From NCBI RefSeq assembly GCF_003208175.1, contig NZ_QKMR01000009.1, forward strand, positions 1-44,688: a DNA stretch of 44,688 nt, in the 5' to 3' direction. Within the stretch, counting starts at the first letter, position 1, and each line of letters starts with the position of its first letter. The DNA comes from Ruminiclostridium sufflavum DSM 19573 (GTDB lineage: Bacteria; Bacillota; Clostridia; Acetivibrionales; DSM-1351). Made by a program: the position numbers and the translations under genes. Shown piece by piece: positions 14,633 through 22,689 of this stretch. The notes below the pieces were generated by a model. The model made no database searches and was not told the DNA's origin. It saw nothing but the letters and a program-made list of their open reading frames with translations.

Positions 14633-16552
14633 ATGAATAAATCAGAAGTATTAGGTAGATGGACAAAAGAAAAGTCCGAGGAATTGTACGGTGTGAAAAA
14701 TTGGGGGAACGGCTATTTTTCAATTTCGGAAACGGGAGAGGTAATGGTTAACCCCTATAAGGATAATGAATCGGCTGCAATCAGCCTTATGGATATAATT
14801 TCAGGTGTTCGTGAACGCGGGCTTGATATGCCTGTGCTGCTCCGCTTTGAAAATTTGCTGGACTCCCAGATATCTCTTTTAAATGAATCCTTCAGGGATG
14901 CTATGAACAAGCTTGGCTATAAGGGGGCATACAGGGGAGTCTACCCTATCAAGGTTAATCAGCAGCAGCAGGTAGTTGAGGAGGTAACTAAATTCGGACA
15001 GCGCTATCATCATGGCTTGGAAGTGGGCAGCAAGGCTGAATTGGTTGCTGCCTTGTCACTGATGAAGGACAAGGAAGCCTGTCTTATCTGCAATGGGTAT
15101 AAGGATGAGGAATTTGTGGATTTAGGGCTTTATGCCGTAAAGATGGGATTCAAATGCTTCTTTGTTATTGAGACGCTCAGCGAGGTTAATATTGTATTGG
15201 AACGTTCTAGGGTACTGGGAGTCAATCCTAATATCGGACTGCGCATCAAGCTGTCTGCAAAGGCAGGAGGGCATTGGACCGAATCAGGAGGAGACCGAAG
15301 TATTTTTGGCTTGAATATGTCTCAGGTAATTACTGTGGTGGATACCCTTAAAAAGGAAAACATGCTGGACTGTCTCAAGCTGCTTCATTATCATCTTGGC
15401 TCCCAGATACCCAATATCAGGGACATACGTTCAGCTGTGCTGGAGGCGGCAAGGGTATATGCAGAGCTGGTTAATGAAGGTGCGCCGATGGGCTATCTTG
15501 ATTTGGGAGGCGGTCTTGCCGTTGACTATGACGGCTCAAATACAAACTATATAAACAGCCGCAACTATACTGTTGAAGAATATTGCACCGATATAGTAGA
15601 GGCTGTTATGAGCACCCTTGACTCAAGTGATATTTCGCACCCTATTATTGTGACGGAGTCGGGAAGAACAACCGTAGCATATTATTCCGTATTGCTGTTT
15701 AATGTGCTGGATGTGGAAAGATTTGAGGAGCACAGCTTGCCGGATAAGCTGACGGAGGATACTCCTGAGCAGATCAAAAATCTGTTTGATGTTAATAAAA
15801 ATATTACGCAGAAGAATATTCAGGAGTGCTATAACGATGCTTTATACTATCGTGATGAAATTCGCGACATGTTTAAGCATGGCGCTGTAAATCTGCGTGA
15901 ACGTGCATTCTCAGAGAAAATATTCTGGAATACAATTAACCAGATTGCAAAGGAAAAGCAGAAGCTGAAGAATTTTCCGCCGGATTTGGAGGATATAGAG
16001 AGCGCAATAGCGGACATTTATTATTGCAATTTTTCAGTATTCCAATCAATTCCCGACAGCTGGGCCATAGATCAGCTGTTTCCGATAATGCCGCTGCACA
16101 GATTGATAGAATTGCCTAAGCGCAATGCGGTCATCGCAGACATAACCTGTGACTGCGACGGGAAGATTGACCATTTTATAGACCTTCATGATGTCAGAAC
16201 CACCTTGCCCCTCCATGAGATGAAAAACGGGGATGACTACTATCTGGGTGTATTTATAGTGGGAGCTTACCAGGAAACGCTGGGCGATTTGCACAACCTT
16301 TTCGGAGATACTAACGTAGTCAGCGTCAGGATACATCCTGACGGAAGCTATGACCTTGTGAAGGAAATACACGGAGACAGCGTAGCAGATGTTCTGACAT
16401 ATGTGGAATATGATCCCAAGGATATGACTGTACATTTCCGTGAGAAGGCAGAGAATGCCATTCGTGAGGGACTGATAAGCGCAAGCGACAGAAAGGAAAT
16501 TATGCGTGCCTTTGAAAATGGCTTGCGTGGTTACACTTATTATGAAAGATAA
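14633..16552 (+). CDS. speA: Biosynthetic arginine decarboxylase
   Basis: 639 residues, near the usual SpeA length (~630-660). The PLP lysine is in GVYPIKVNQQ (Lys107). Also present are RYHHGLEVGSKAEL, LLHYHLGSQIPNIRDIR, YLDLGGGLAVDY and VTESGRTTVAYY, all hallmarks of the fold-III ADC. It converts arginine to agmatine for polyamine synthesis in the cytoplasm. AAAGGGAAAAG precedes the ATG. The partner genes for making spermidine by the carboxyspermidine route lie 4.8 kb downstream, separated by the two-gene MBL / protease-STAND module. An agmatinase or agmatine deiminase is not in the window. Confidence 0.95.
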   Translation: MNKSEVLGRWTKEKSEELYGVKNWGNGYFSISETGEVMVNPYKDNESAAISLMDIISGVRERGLDMPVLLRFENLLDSQISLLNESFRDAMNKLGYKGAYRGVYPIKVNQQQQVVEEVTKFGQRYHHGLEVGSKAELVAALSLMKDKEACLICNGYKDEEFVDLGLYAVKMGFKCFFVIETLSEVNIVLERSRVLGVNPNIGLRIKLSAKAGGHWTESGGDRSIFGLNMSQVITVVDTLKKENMLDCLKLLHYHLGSQIPNIRDIRSAVLEAARVYAELVNEGAPMGYLDLGGGLAVDYDGSNTNYINSRNYTVEEYCTDIVEAVMSTLDSSDISHPIIVTESGRTTVAYYSVLLFNVLDVERFEEHSLPDKLTEDTPEQIKNLFDVNKNITQKNIQECYNDALYYRDEIRDMFKHGAVNLRERAFSEKIFWNTINQIAKEKQKLKNFPPDLEDIESAIADIYYCNFSVFQSIPDSWAIDQLFPIMPLHRLIELPKRNAVIADITCDCDGKIDHFIDLHDVRTTLPLHEMKNGDDYYLGVFIVGAYQETLGDLHNLFGDTNVVSVRIHPDGSYDLVKEIHGDSVADVLTYVEYDPKDMTVHFREKAENAIREGLISASDRKEIMRAFENGLRGYTYYER

Positions 16553-16598
16553 ATGATTTTTCGCGGGCTGGTTGATATCTCTTAAAAAAATAAGAAAG

Positions 16599-16619
16599 GC
16601 TCCTCAGATTATGGGGAGC
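16599..16619 (+). terminator. Weak terminator after speA
   Basis: A seven-base stem GCTCCTC / GGGGAGC (one G-T pair) with a seven-base loop, followed by TATTATTAT. The lack of a solid T run makes it only moderate. Confidence 0.5.
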
Positions 16620-16697
16620 TATTATTATGCCCTTTATTTGGCAGCAAGCATTGATAATAAGTTTTTTAAAAATGCCTTAATGAATGTGTGAAAAATG

Positions 16698-16726
16698 TTG
16701 AGCATTATACTATTTACATATATAAT
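16698..16726 (+). promoter_or_regulatory. Promoter of the MBL / protease-STAND module
   Basis: TTGAGC (16698-16703), a 17-base spacer and a perfect TATAAT (16721-16726). It lies downstream of the speA terminator and about 75 bp before the MBL start, so the module has its own transcript. Confidence 0.65.
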
Positions 16727-16802
16727 GGAAAATAAGACAATTTAAGAAAAGGGACGGAAAATAAAAATCCGTATATTTGTAAATTACAGAGGGATAAGGA
16801 GT

Positions 16803-17807
16803 ATGAGCATAGAGCTTCAAGTAAGAAAGGCAGCCAAGGGAGATTGCATCTGGGTCAGGTTCGGCAAGGAAACAAAAGGGAATATAATAATTGATTCGGG
16901 AACAGCGGCAAAAGCGAAGGAGTTTTCCGATATTATCGAAACAGTCAGGGAGAGAAATGAAGCAGTGGACTTGCTGGTTCTGACACATATAGATGACGAC
17001 CATATCGGAGGCTTTAAAAAATATATCGCCAAAAATGACTGTAAAATTATAAAGGAAGTCTGGTTTCATGGCAGTGGTGTAAACGCTTATGAGGGTATAA
17101 CTCCACATTCACCGAAAAATGCGGTGCAGCTGAGCGATATTATGAAAAAAAAGAAAATGAATGTCAATAATGAGGTGTTCAAGGGCTGCAAAAGGGATAT
17201 CAACGGGGCAAAATTAACGGTGCTGACTCCTGAAATTGATGCGGTGCTCAGGGTAGGCGCCTTGCTTGATGATGCAGCAGCAGGTATAAAGCCTCACAGT
17301 GAAGGTATACATAATCAGGATTTGGACTGGCTTTACGAAAATGATAAATATACCCGTGATGACAGCTTAACAAATGCCGCATCAATTTCCTTTGTATTTT
17401 GTTATGAGGGTAAAAGGCTTGCCTTTTTAGGAGACGCTCACGCAGAGGATATCATAAAGAGTAAAGAGGAGCTCTTCAAGGGTGTTAATATGGATATGGT
17501 TAAGCTGCCACATCACGGAAGCTCACATAACAACCCCGAGGAGTTAATAAAATGCCTGGCCTGCGGGAACCTTATAATATCCGCAAACCAGCCCGCAGAC
17601 AAGAATACTATTGCAAGAATAGTACATAGTACGGAGAAGTGTACAATTTACTGCAATTATACATGGTGGGAGGGCATCGGTTATTTTACGGAAGAGGATG
17701 CAAAAGAATATATTGATAAAGAAAAACTCATTATTAAAGAGGTTGAAGCTAAGAAAGCTATATTCGCTGATGAGGGGAAGGATATATGGATATTGAGGAA
17801 AAGTTAA
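16803..17807 (+). CDS. Metallo-beta-lactamase-fold hydrolase (ComEC/Rec2-like), module partner A
   Basis: 334 residues. The MBL metal motif is THIDDDHIGG (His62, Asp64, Asp66, His67), a HxDxDH variant, followed by LAFLGDAH and KLPHHGSSHNNP, as in the ComEC-type MBL group. That group includes nucleases and phosphoesterases acting on nucleic acid or nucleotide substrates. There is no signal peptide, so it should be cytoplasmic. The stop overlaps the start of the protease-STAND gene by 22 bp, implying translational coupling and joint function. MBL genes beside trypsin-STAND genes occur, as I recall, in antiphage (AVAST type 1-like) loci. It could be the effector nuclease or a partner cleaved by the protease; the sequence does not decide which. 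Confidence 0.8.
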   Translation: MSIELQVRKAAKGDCIWVRFGKETKGNIIIDSGTAAKAKEFSDIIETVRERNEAVDLLVLTHIDDDHIGGFKKYIAKNDCKIIKEVWFHGSGVNAYEGITPHSPKNAVQLSDIMKKKKMNVNNEVFKGCKRDINGAKLTVLTPEIDAVLRVGALLDDAAAGIKPHSEGIHNQDLDWLYENDKYTRDDSLTNAASISFVFCYEGKRLAFLGDAHAEDIIKSKEELFKGVNMDMVKLPHHGSSHNNPEELIKCLACGNLIISANQPADKNTIARIVHSTEKCTIYCNYTWWEGIGYFTEEDAKEYIDKEKLIIKEVEAKKAIFADEGKDIWILRKS

Positions 17808-20800
17808 GGCTTCTGGCGGTCAGAATTGAGGCACCGGCAGGAGAAGACCAAAGAAACAGTATTTTAGGAAGCGGAATTTTATGGGCTCCCCAAGAACAGG
17901 GAGAGTACATGTATGTTTTTACTGCCGCTCACGTTGTATATGGACACGGCAGGCTGATTATAAGATACTGGGATGAAGCCGGAGACACAAAAACCTTAAA
18001 TATAGATGAGTGCGATATTCAGCCTCATGAGCAAAATAACTGCCATGAACATAAAAATAATAGAAATACAGCTCTTAAAAATGATGTCGCAGTTCTAAGA
18101 TGCAAACGAAAGCAAATTAAATATATTGACTATAAGCTGAAAGCAGCCAGAAATATCAAACAGGATGAAAAACTCATTTTAAGAGGGTTTCCGGAAAAAG
18201 TCAGCAATGATGAGTTTTCATTGACATTAGGACGGGAATATAAAGCAAGGTTTGTTATGGAAGAGAAAGGTAAGAGCTGTTTCCTTTATAAAGTGGAAGA
18301 GGTTCTGAAATGCGAAGAACGTAATGAGGAACTGATAGGCTTATCGGGTTCCGGGATTTTTCTCAATAATGGACAGCCAGTGCTGGCGGGCATTCATTCA
18401 TATGCTGCGGGAGATGTATATTTAAATCAGGTTACAGGAATGAATATTGAGCTTATAAGAGACATATGTCAGGCTAAAAGATGGGATATGCCTCAGCTTG
18501 TCAATAGAGAGGATACGCATACGAAGCCTTCTGTGTACAAATGGGAGGAAATTAATGACGATTTTTTCAGAAACCACGGCAGGTATGATGATGAAAAGCT
18601 TCAGGGCTTTCTAAAGGGAGAAAGCTGCACATGGGGGCTTATTGCAAATAATTGCACTGTTAAGCGGGAAGTAACGGAAAGGGTTGTTTCAATAATCGGC
18701 GGCAAAAGGCTGATCGGTATATTAGGTGCCGGAGGAGAAGGAAAGAGCACTATTTTGATGCAGATATGCAAGGAGCTGAATAACAAGGGCTATACTGTTT
18801 ACTGGAATACAGAGCAAATAACAAGAACCTTTAACAAATTGGAGCTTTTGCCTACCGTAGATTCTGTTGTTCTTGCTATTGACGATGCAAGCGGTGATGC
18901 GGAATTTGAGAAGTTTGCCCTTCAGGCGGTCGGCAAGGGCTACAGAATAATTTTTGCAGCCCGGGAAAATGAGTGGAATGTGGAAAGGGTCAAGGCTGAA
19001 ACTGCAAAGCTAGACAGGGAGCTAGAGATAATTGAATTATCTGATGTGACAGAGAAAGAGGCCGATAGCTTCTCACAGCTAATAGCCGGCAAAATGAACA
19101 CAGGCAAGGGAAAAAGTGAAATCAGGAAAATATTTACTGAAAATAATAACGGCTTTTTATTGGCTGCAATGCTTATGGCGGTATATGGCAGACCCCTTGA
19201 AGAGATTGTGAGGGATGTGCTGCTGAAAATAAGAAAGCAAAGCGAAAATATATTAAAGGTATTAGCCATTATTTGCTATGTCGAAAAGCTGGAAGCAAGG
19301 ATAAATAAAAATTTAGGCTTTACTTCAGAATTGTATAGGGTTTTATACAGCTCCTATGGAATAAAAAAGAAAGAAATAAGTGCTTTGCTGCACAAGGAAG
19401 TGCAGAAAACACATTTAAATATAATGAGAACGAGGCATCCTGTTATATCTGATATAATTTCAGGCTTTCTGATAAGAGGTGACAGCTCGGAATTTGAGCT
19501 GGACGATTTGCTGTATGACTTTATCAGATGTCCCTTAAAGGGAGAAAAAACAGTTCCGGCAGAATTGATAAAAAATATGTATCCTATGATGATAGAAATA
19601 TTAAATGATATATACACAGATGATACTATCAGCCCTCAGCAGCTTGCGGAGAATATTGCGGAAATATATAAAAGAGGCGATATATGGAGACTGTGGGCTC
19701 TCAAGGAGACCAATGCCGGTAATGTAGGACAAAGTGCGGAAGGAAAATACAGCGCAAGATGGATTTTAAAAGAGGGGAGCAGAAAATGTCCTTTTGACGG
19801 AAATATATACATAAAGTGGGCTGAGCTGGAGAGTGCCGCAGGCAATGCAGGAAGGAGCATGGAGGAAGAAAACAGTGCAAGGTGGATACTGAAGGAAGGC
19901 TGCGAAAAGTGTCCGTCTGATGGAAATGTATATATAAAATGGGCCGAGCTGGAGATAAATGAGGGCAATATAGGCAGGGACATACGCGAAAAAAACAGTG
20001 CAAGATGGATTTTGAAGGAAGGAAGCGAGGAATGTCCGTCTGACGGCAATATATATATAAAATGGGCCGAGCTGGAGATAAACAGCGGAAATATAGGAAG
20101 GAATATAAATGAAGAGTACAGCGCAAGATGGATATTAAAGGAGGGAAGCCGGAAATGTCCTTCAAATGGAAATGTTCATATAAAATGGGCTGAGCTGGAG
20201 ATAAATGAAGGCAATATAGGGCGGACTGCCAATGAAAAAAACACTGCAAGGTGGCTTTTGGAAGAAGGAATAAAAAGAGAACCGGATAACTGCAATACAT
20301 ATATCAAGTGGGCTGAATTGGAGATTGGAGAGGGAAATACAGGAAGAGACATAAATGAAAGAAACAGTGCAAGGTGGATATATAACGAAGGCAGTAAAAG
20401 ATGCCCTTCTCAGGGGAATATATATATAAAGTGGGCCGAGCTTGAGATAAAAGAAAATAATCTGGGAAAAGACACAAGCGAGGAAAACAGTGCAAGATGG
20501 ATTATGAATGAGGGCTTGAAAAATTGTCCGTACGATGGAAATATATATATGAAGAAGGCTGAGCTGGAGATTAATTTCGGCAACGACGAAAAGGTCATAG
20601 AATTACTTGCAGAGTCACTGAAGATTGACTGTCTGCACAATTTATCCAGCTTGGCTTTGATACAGGCAAAGAACAAAAATTTTTCGCCTGACGATCCATA
20701 CAGTGCAAAATGCTGCATTGATAAGATGCTTTTGCAGGTCAGGAATGCAAATGCTTTTTATACGGCATATCTGTGCTATAAGCTGTATGCTTCTGAAGAA

Positions 20801-20929
20801 GCAGCTATAGAATATAAAAAGAAATTAACACAGCGCGATATAGAAACCTTAAGTCAGGAAAACTTTTATAAATTCAGAAGGTGGGAGCAAGGCTGGATTG
20901 AAAGAAGCCGTTCACAAACTATAGGCTGA
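17786..20929 (+). CDS. Trypsin-like protease / STAND-type NTPase with HAT/TPR-like repeats, module partner B
   Basis: 1047 residues. Residues 1-230 are a trypsin-like serine protease: His49 in FTAAHV, Asp100 in KNDVAVL and Ser187 in GLSGSG, with the oxyanion glycine pattern. Residues ~280-500 are a P-loop NTPase: GILGAGGEGKST (Lys320) and Walker B VVLAIDDASGD (Asp366/367), then FAAREN and a winged-helix-like region, as in STAND ATPases. Residues 656-942 are seven 41-residue repeats built on SARWILKEG...CPSDGNIYIKWAELE...GN, resembling HAT/TPR helices. A non-repeat C-terminus follows. This effector-switch-sensor order is typical of signal-transducing NTPases in antiphage defence: repeats sense, the NTPase oligomerises, the protease acts. 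The target and trigger are unknown. GGGGAAGG precedes the ATG inside the MBL gene. Confidence 0.82.
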   Translation: MDIEEKLRLLAVRIEAPAGEDQRNSILGSGILWAPQEQGEYMYVFTAAHVVYGHGRLIIRYWDEAGDTKTLNIDECDIQPHEQNNCHEHKNNRNTALKNDVAVLRCKRKQIKYIDYKLKAARNIKQDEKLILRGFPEKVSNDEFSLTLGREYKARFVMEEKGKSCFLYKVEEVLKCEERNEELIGLSGSGIFLNNGQPVLAGIHSYAAGDVYLNQVTGMNIELIRDICQAKRWDMPQLVNREDTHTKPSVYKWEEINDDFFRNHGRYDDEKLQGFLKGESCTWGLIANNCTVKREVTERVVSIIGGKRLIGILGAGGEGKSTILMQICKELNNKGYTVYWNTEQITRTFNKLELLPTVDSVVLAIDDASGDAEFEKFALQAVGKGYRIIFAARENEWNVERVKAETAKLDRELEIIELSDVTEKEADSFSQLIAGKMNTGKGKSEIRKIFTENNNGFLLAAMLMAVYGRPLEEIVRDVLLKIRKQSENILKVLAIICYVEKLEARINKNLGFTSELYRVLYSSYGIKKKEISALLHKEVQKTHLNIMRTRHPVISDIISGFLIRGDSSEFELDDLLYDFIRCPLKGEKTVPAELIKNMYPMMIEILNDIYTDDTISPQQLAENIAEIYKRGDIWRLWALKETNAGNVGQSAEGKYSARWILKEGSRKCPFDGNIYIKWAELESAAGNAGRSMEEENSARWILKEGCEKCPSDGNVYIKWAELEINEGNIGRDIREKNSARWILKEGSEECPSDGNIYIKWAELEINSGNIGRNINEEYSARWILKEGSRKCPSNGNVHIKWAELEINEGNIGRTANEKNTARWLLEEGIKREPDNCNTYIKWAELEIGEGNTGRDINERNSARWIYNEGSKRCPSQGNIYIKWAELEIKENNLGKDTSEENSARWIMNEGLKNCPYDGNIYMKKAELEINFGNDEKVIELLAESLKIDCLHNLSSLALIQAKNKNFSPDDPYSAKCCIDKMLLQVRNANAFYTAYLCYKLYASEEAAIEYKKKLTQRDIETLSQENFYKFRRWEQGWIERSRSQTIG
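19751..20611 (+). repeat. Seven tandem 123-bp coding repeats
   Basis: Units start at 19751, 19874, 19997, 20120, 20243, 20366 and 20489, exactly 123 bp apart and without indels. Each encodes a 41-residue unit; the first four are nearly identical in protein and strongly alike in DNA, and the last is diverged at its end. A partial unit (WRLWALKETNAGN) precedes the first full one. The regular spacing points to recent duplication or gene conversion within the sensor domain. The DNA bias also opens spurious long antisense frames here. Confidence 0.93.
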
Positions 20930-21032
20930 TGGCAGCAGATTTTCAGAGGATAGTAATTTATCTTAAATATTATAGGAAATGCTGTAAAGTGCCAAAGGTT
21001 ATTGGCATATATAAGAAATTCTTTGAATTTTA
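20930..21032. other. Spacer after the protease-STAND gene
   Basis: About 100 bp containing only a small hairpin, TGCCAA / TTGGCA (20990-21007), without a T run. No gene is seen here. The rest of the 432-bp gap to the dehydrogenase gene is taken by the promoter and leader listed next. Confidence 0.4.
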
Positions 21033-21062
21033 TTGATAAAATTGTAAAAATAGTGTTATAAT
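21033..21062 (+). promoter_or_regulatory. Promoter of the carboxyspermidine genes
   Basis: TTGATA (21033-21038), an 18-base spacer and TATAAT (21057-21062). Transcription should start near 21069, giving a leader of about 290 nt. Confidence 0.65.
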
Positions 21063-21068
21063 GTTATT

Positions 21069-21361
21069 TGATAGAGTATTATGTGTTTGAAGACTTTGTT
21101 TTGTAGGTGTTAAACTCTTACGGCAGGTCTTCTTTTTTATGCCTGATACCGGAAGCTGCCGTAATGAAAAAATATCATATGTTGATTTTTAATACAGCTT
21201 TTTGTATAATCATTACAGAAAACTAGCGTGTGTTTAGTTGCAAAAGTCGGATATAAGACTGCACTTATTAAAAGCACTGTATTTAAATACAGAATTTTTT
21301 ATGGCTTATAAGTGCAAATTAGTATCATAAAATCGGTTATAGGATTAGGAGATATGTGGAA
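21069..21361 (+). promoter_or_regulatory. Structured leader with a possible terminator/antiterminator
   Basis: GAAGAC (21089-21094) pairs with GTCTTC (21127-21132), directly followed by TTTTTT, a terminator shape. TTACGGCAG (21118-21126) pairs with CTGCCGTAA (21156-21164), enclosing the terminator's 3' arm in its loop, so the two folds compete. Further down, GCACTTAT (21261-21268) pairs with ATAAGTGC (21308-21315) around a perfect 16-bp palindrome CTGTATTTAAATACAG (21277-21292), followed by ATTTTTTAT. The leader looks like an attenuator for the polyamine genes. I do not recognise a known riboswitch class. Confidence 0.5.
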
Positions 21362-22561
21362 ATGGGAAAAGCTTTAATTATTGGCGCTGGTGGCGTCGCT
21401 AGTGTTGTTATTCATAAATGCTGTCAGAATCCGGACGTATTTGAAGAAATCTGTATTGCAAGCAGAACTCTTTCGAAGTGTGATGCTATAAAAGCAAAGC
21501 TGGACGGGGGAAAAACCAAAATTCAGACTGCTCAGATTGATGCAGATAATACGGAAATGCTTATTGGACTGATTAAGAAATTCGGCCCGGATATAGTCAT
21601 TAATGTTGCATTGCCGTATCAGGATTTAACAATTATGGACGCTTGCCTTGAAACAGGGGTGCATTATCTTGATACTGCCAACTATGAGCCGCCCGATGTG
21701 GCCAAATTTGAGTACAAGTGGCAGTGGGCTTACAGGGAAAGATTTGAAAAGGCAGGTATAACAGCACTTTTAGGGAGCGGATTCGATCCCGGCGTAACCA
21801 GTGTTTTTTGCGCATATGCACAAAAGCATTATTTTGATGAAATTCATTACATTGATATTGTTGATGCCAATGCAGGCGACCATGGCTATCCCTTTGCGAC
21901 AAATTTCAATCCTGAAATAAATATCCGGGAAATAACTGCAAAGGGCAGCTATTGGGAAAACGGCGACTGGGTTGAAACTGAGCCGCTGGAGCTTAAAAAG
22001 GTTTACGATTTGCCGGAAATAGGACCTAAGGACATATATCTTCTGCACCATGAAGAGATAGAGTCCTTGGCACTGAATATAAAGGGTGTTAAACGTATAA
22101 GGTTCTGGATGACCTTTTCAGAAAAATATATTACTCATTTAAAAGTGCTTGAAAATGTGGGTATGACTTCAATTGAGCCTGTCAAATTTGAGGGCCGGGA
22201 AATAATTCCTCTGCAATTTTTAAAGGCAGTGCTTCCAGATCCGGCTTCCCTTGGTCCCAGAACAAAGGGAAAAACAAACATAGGCTGCATTATACAGGGT
22301 GTAAAGGATGGGAAGCCCAAAACCTATTATGTTTATAATGTATGCGTTCATGAGGAATGCTATGCAGAGGTAGGCTCACAGGCTATTTCCTACACAACGG
22401 GTGTCCCTGCCATGATTGGTGCGATGATGATATTGAAGGGACTATGGAATAAGCCTGGTGTTTATAATATTGAGGAGTTTGACCCGGATCCGTTTATGGA
22501 TGCTCTTAATAAATGCGGGCTTCCGTGGAAGGAAAGCTTTTCGCCAGAACTGTTGGATTAG
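21362..22561 (+). CDS. Carboxy(nor)spermidine dehydrogenase (saccharopine dehydrogenase family)
   Basis: 399 residues from ATG 21362; AGGAG (21347-21351) is ten bases upstream, better than the four bases to GTG 21356. The N-terminus KALIIGAGGVASVVIHKC is the Rossmann NADPH site. GVHYLDTANYEP, LLGSGFDPGVTSVFCAYA and VCVHEECYAEVGSQAISYTTGVPA are typical of the LYS1-like carboxynorspermidine synthase group. It reductively condenses putrescine or diaminopropane with aspartate semialdehyde to a carboxy-polyamine. The next gene encodes the matching decarboxylase, and an arginine decarboxylase lies upstream. Spermidine rather than norspermidine is the likely product in a clostridium. Confidence 0.9.
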   Translation: MGKALIIGAGGVASVVIHKCCQNPDVFEEICIASRTLSKCDAIKAKLDGGKTKIQTAQIDADNTEMLIGLIKKFGPDIVINVALPYQDLTIMDACLETGVHYLDTANYEPPDVAKFEYKWQWAYRERFEKAGITALLGSGFDPGVTSVFCAYAQKHYFDEIHYIDIVDANAGDHGYPFATNFNPEINIREITAKGSYWENGDWVETEPLELKKVYDLPEIGPKDIYLLHHEEIESLALNIKGVKRIRFWMTFSEKYITHLKVLENVGMTSIEPVKFEGREIIPLQFLKAVLPDPASLGPRTKGKTNIGCIIQGVKDGKPKTYYVYNVCVHEECYAEVGSQAISYTTGVPAMIGAMMILKGLWNKPGVYNIEEFDPDPFMDALNKCGLPWKESFSPELLD

Positions 22562-22689
22562 AAATTTTTTGATTTTTAAAGGAGTTCTAAGCTGGTAGGC
22601 GAAAAAATTCTTATCAGTCTTGGAACTCTGTTTAATTTACAATATAGACAATGTTGGATTGTCATTATGTTGCTTACGGAGGTTGAATT

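Noticed and set aside
14446-14640. 64-codon frame upstream of speA overlapping its start
   Set aside because: It crosses the likely promoter at 14528-14557, has no ribosome site and no recognisable protein character.
19751-20611. Regularly spaced repeats that might suggest a CRISPR array
   Set aside because: Units are 123 bp with no distinct spacer, are in frame and encode a coherent repeat protein.
19636-20718. Several long antisense frames (137, 199, 63 and 102 codons) across the STAND repeats
   Set aside because: They mirror the codon periodicity of the 123-bp repeats and lack ribosome sites; the plus-strand protein explains the region.
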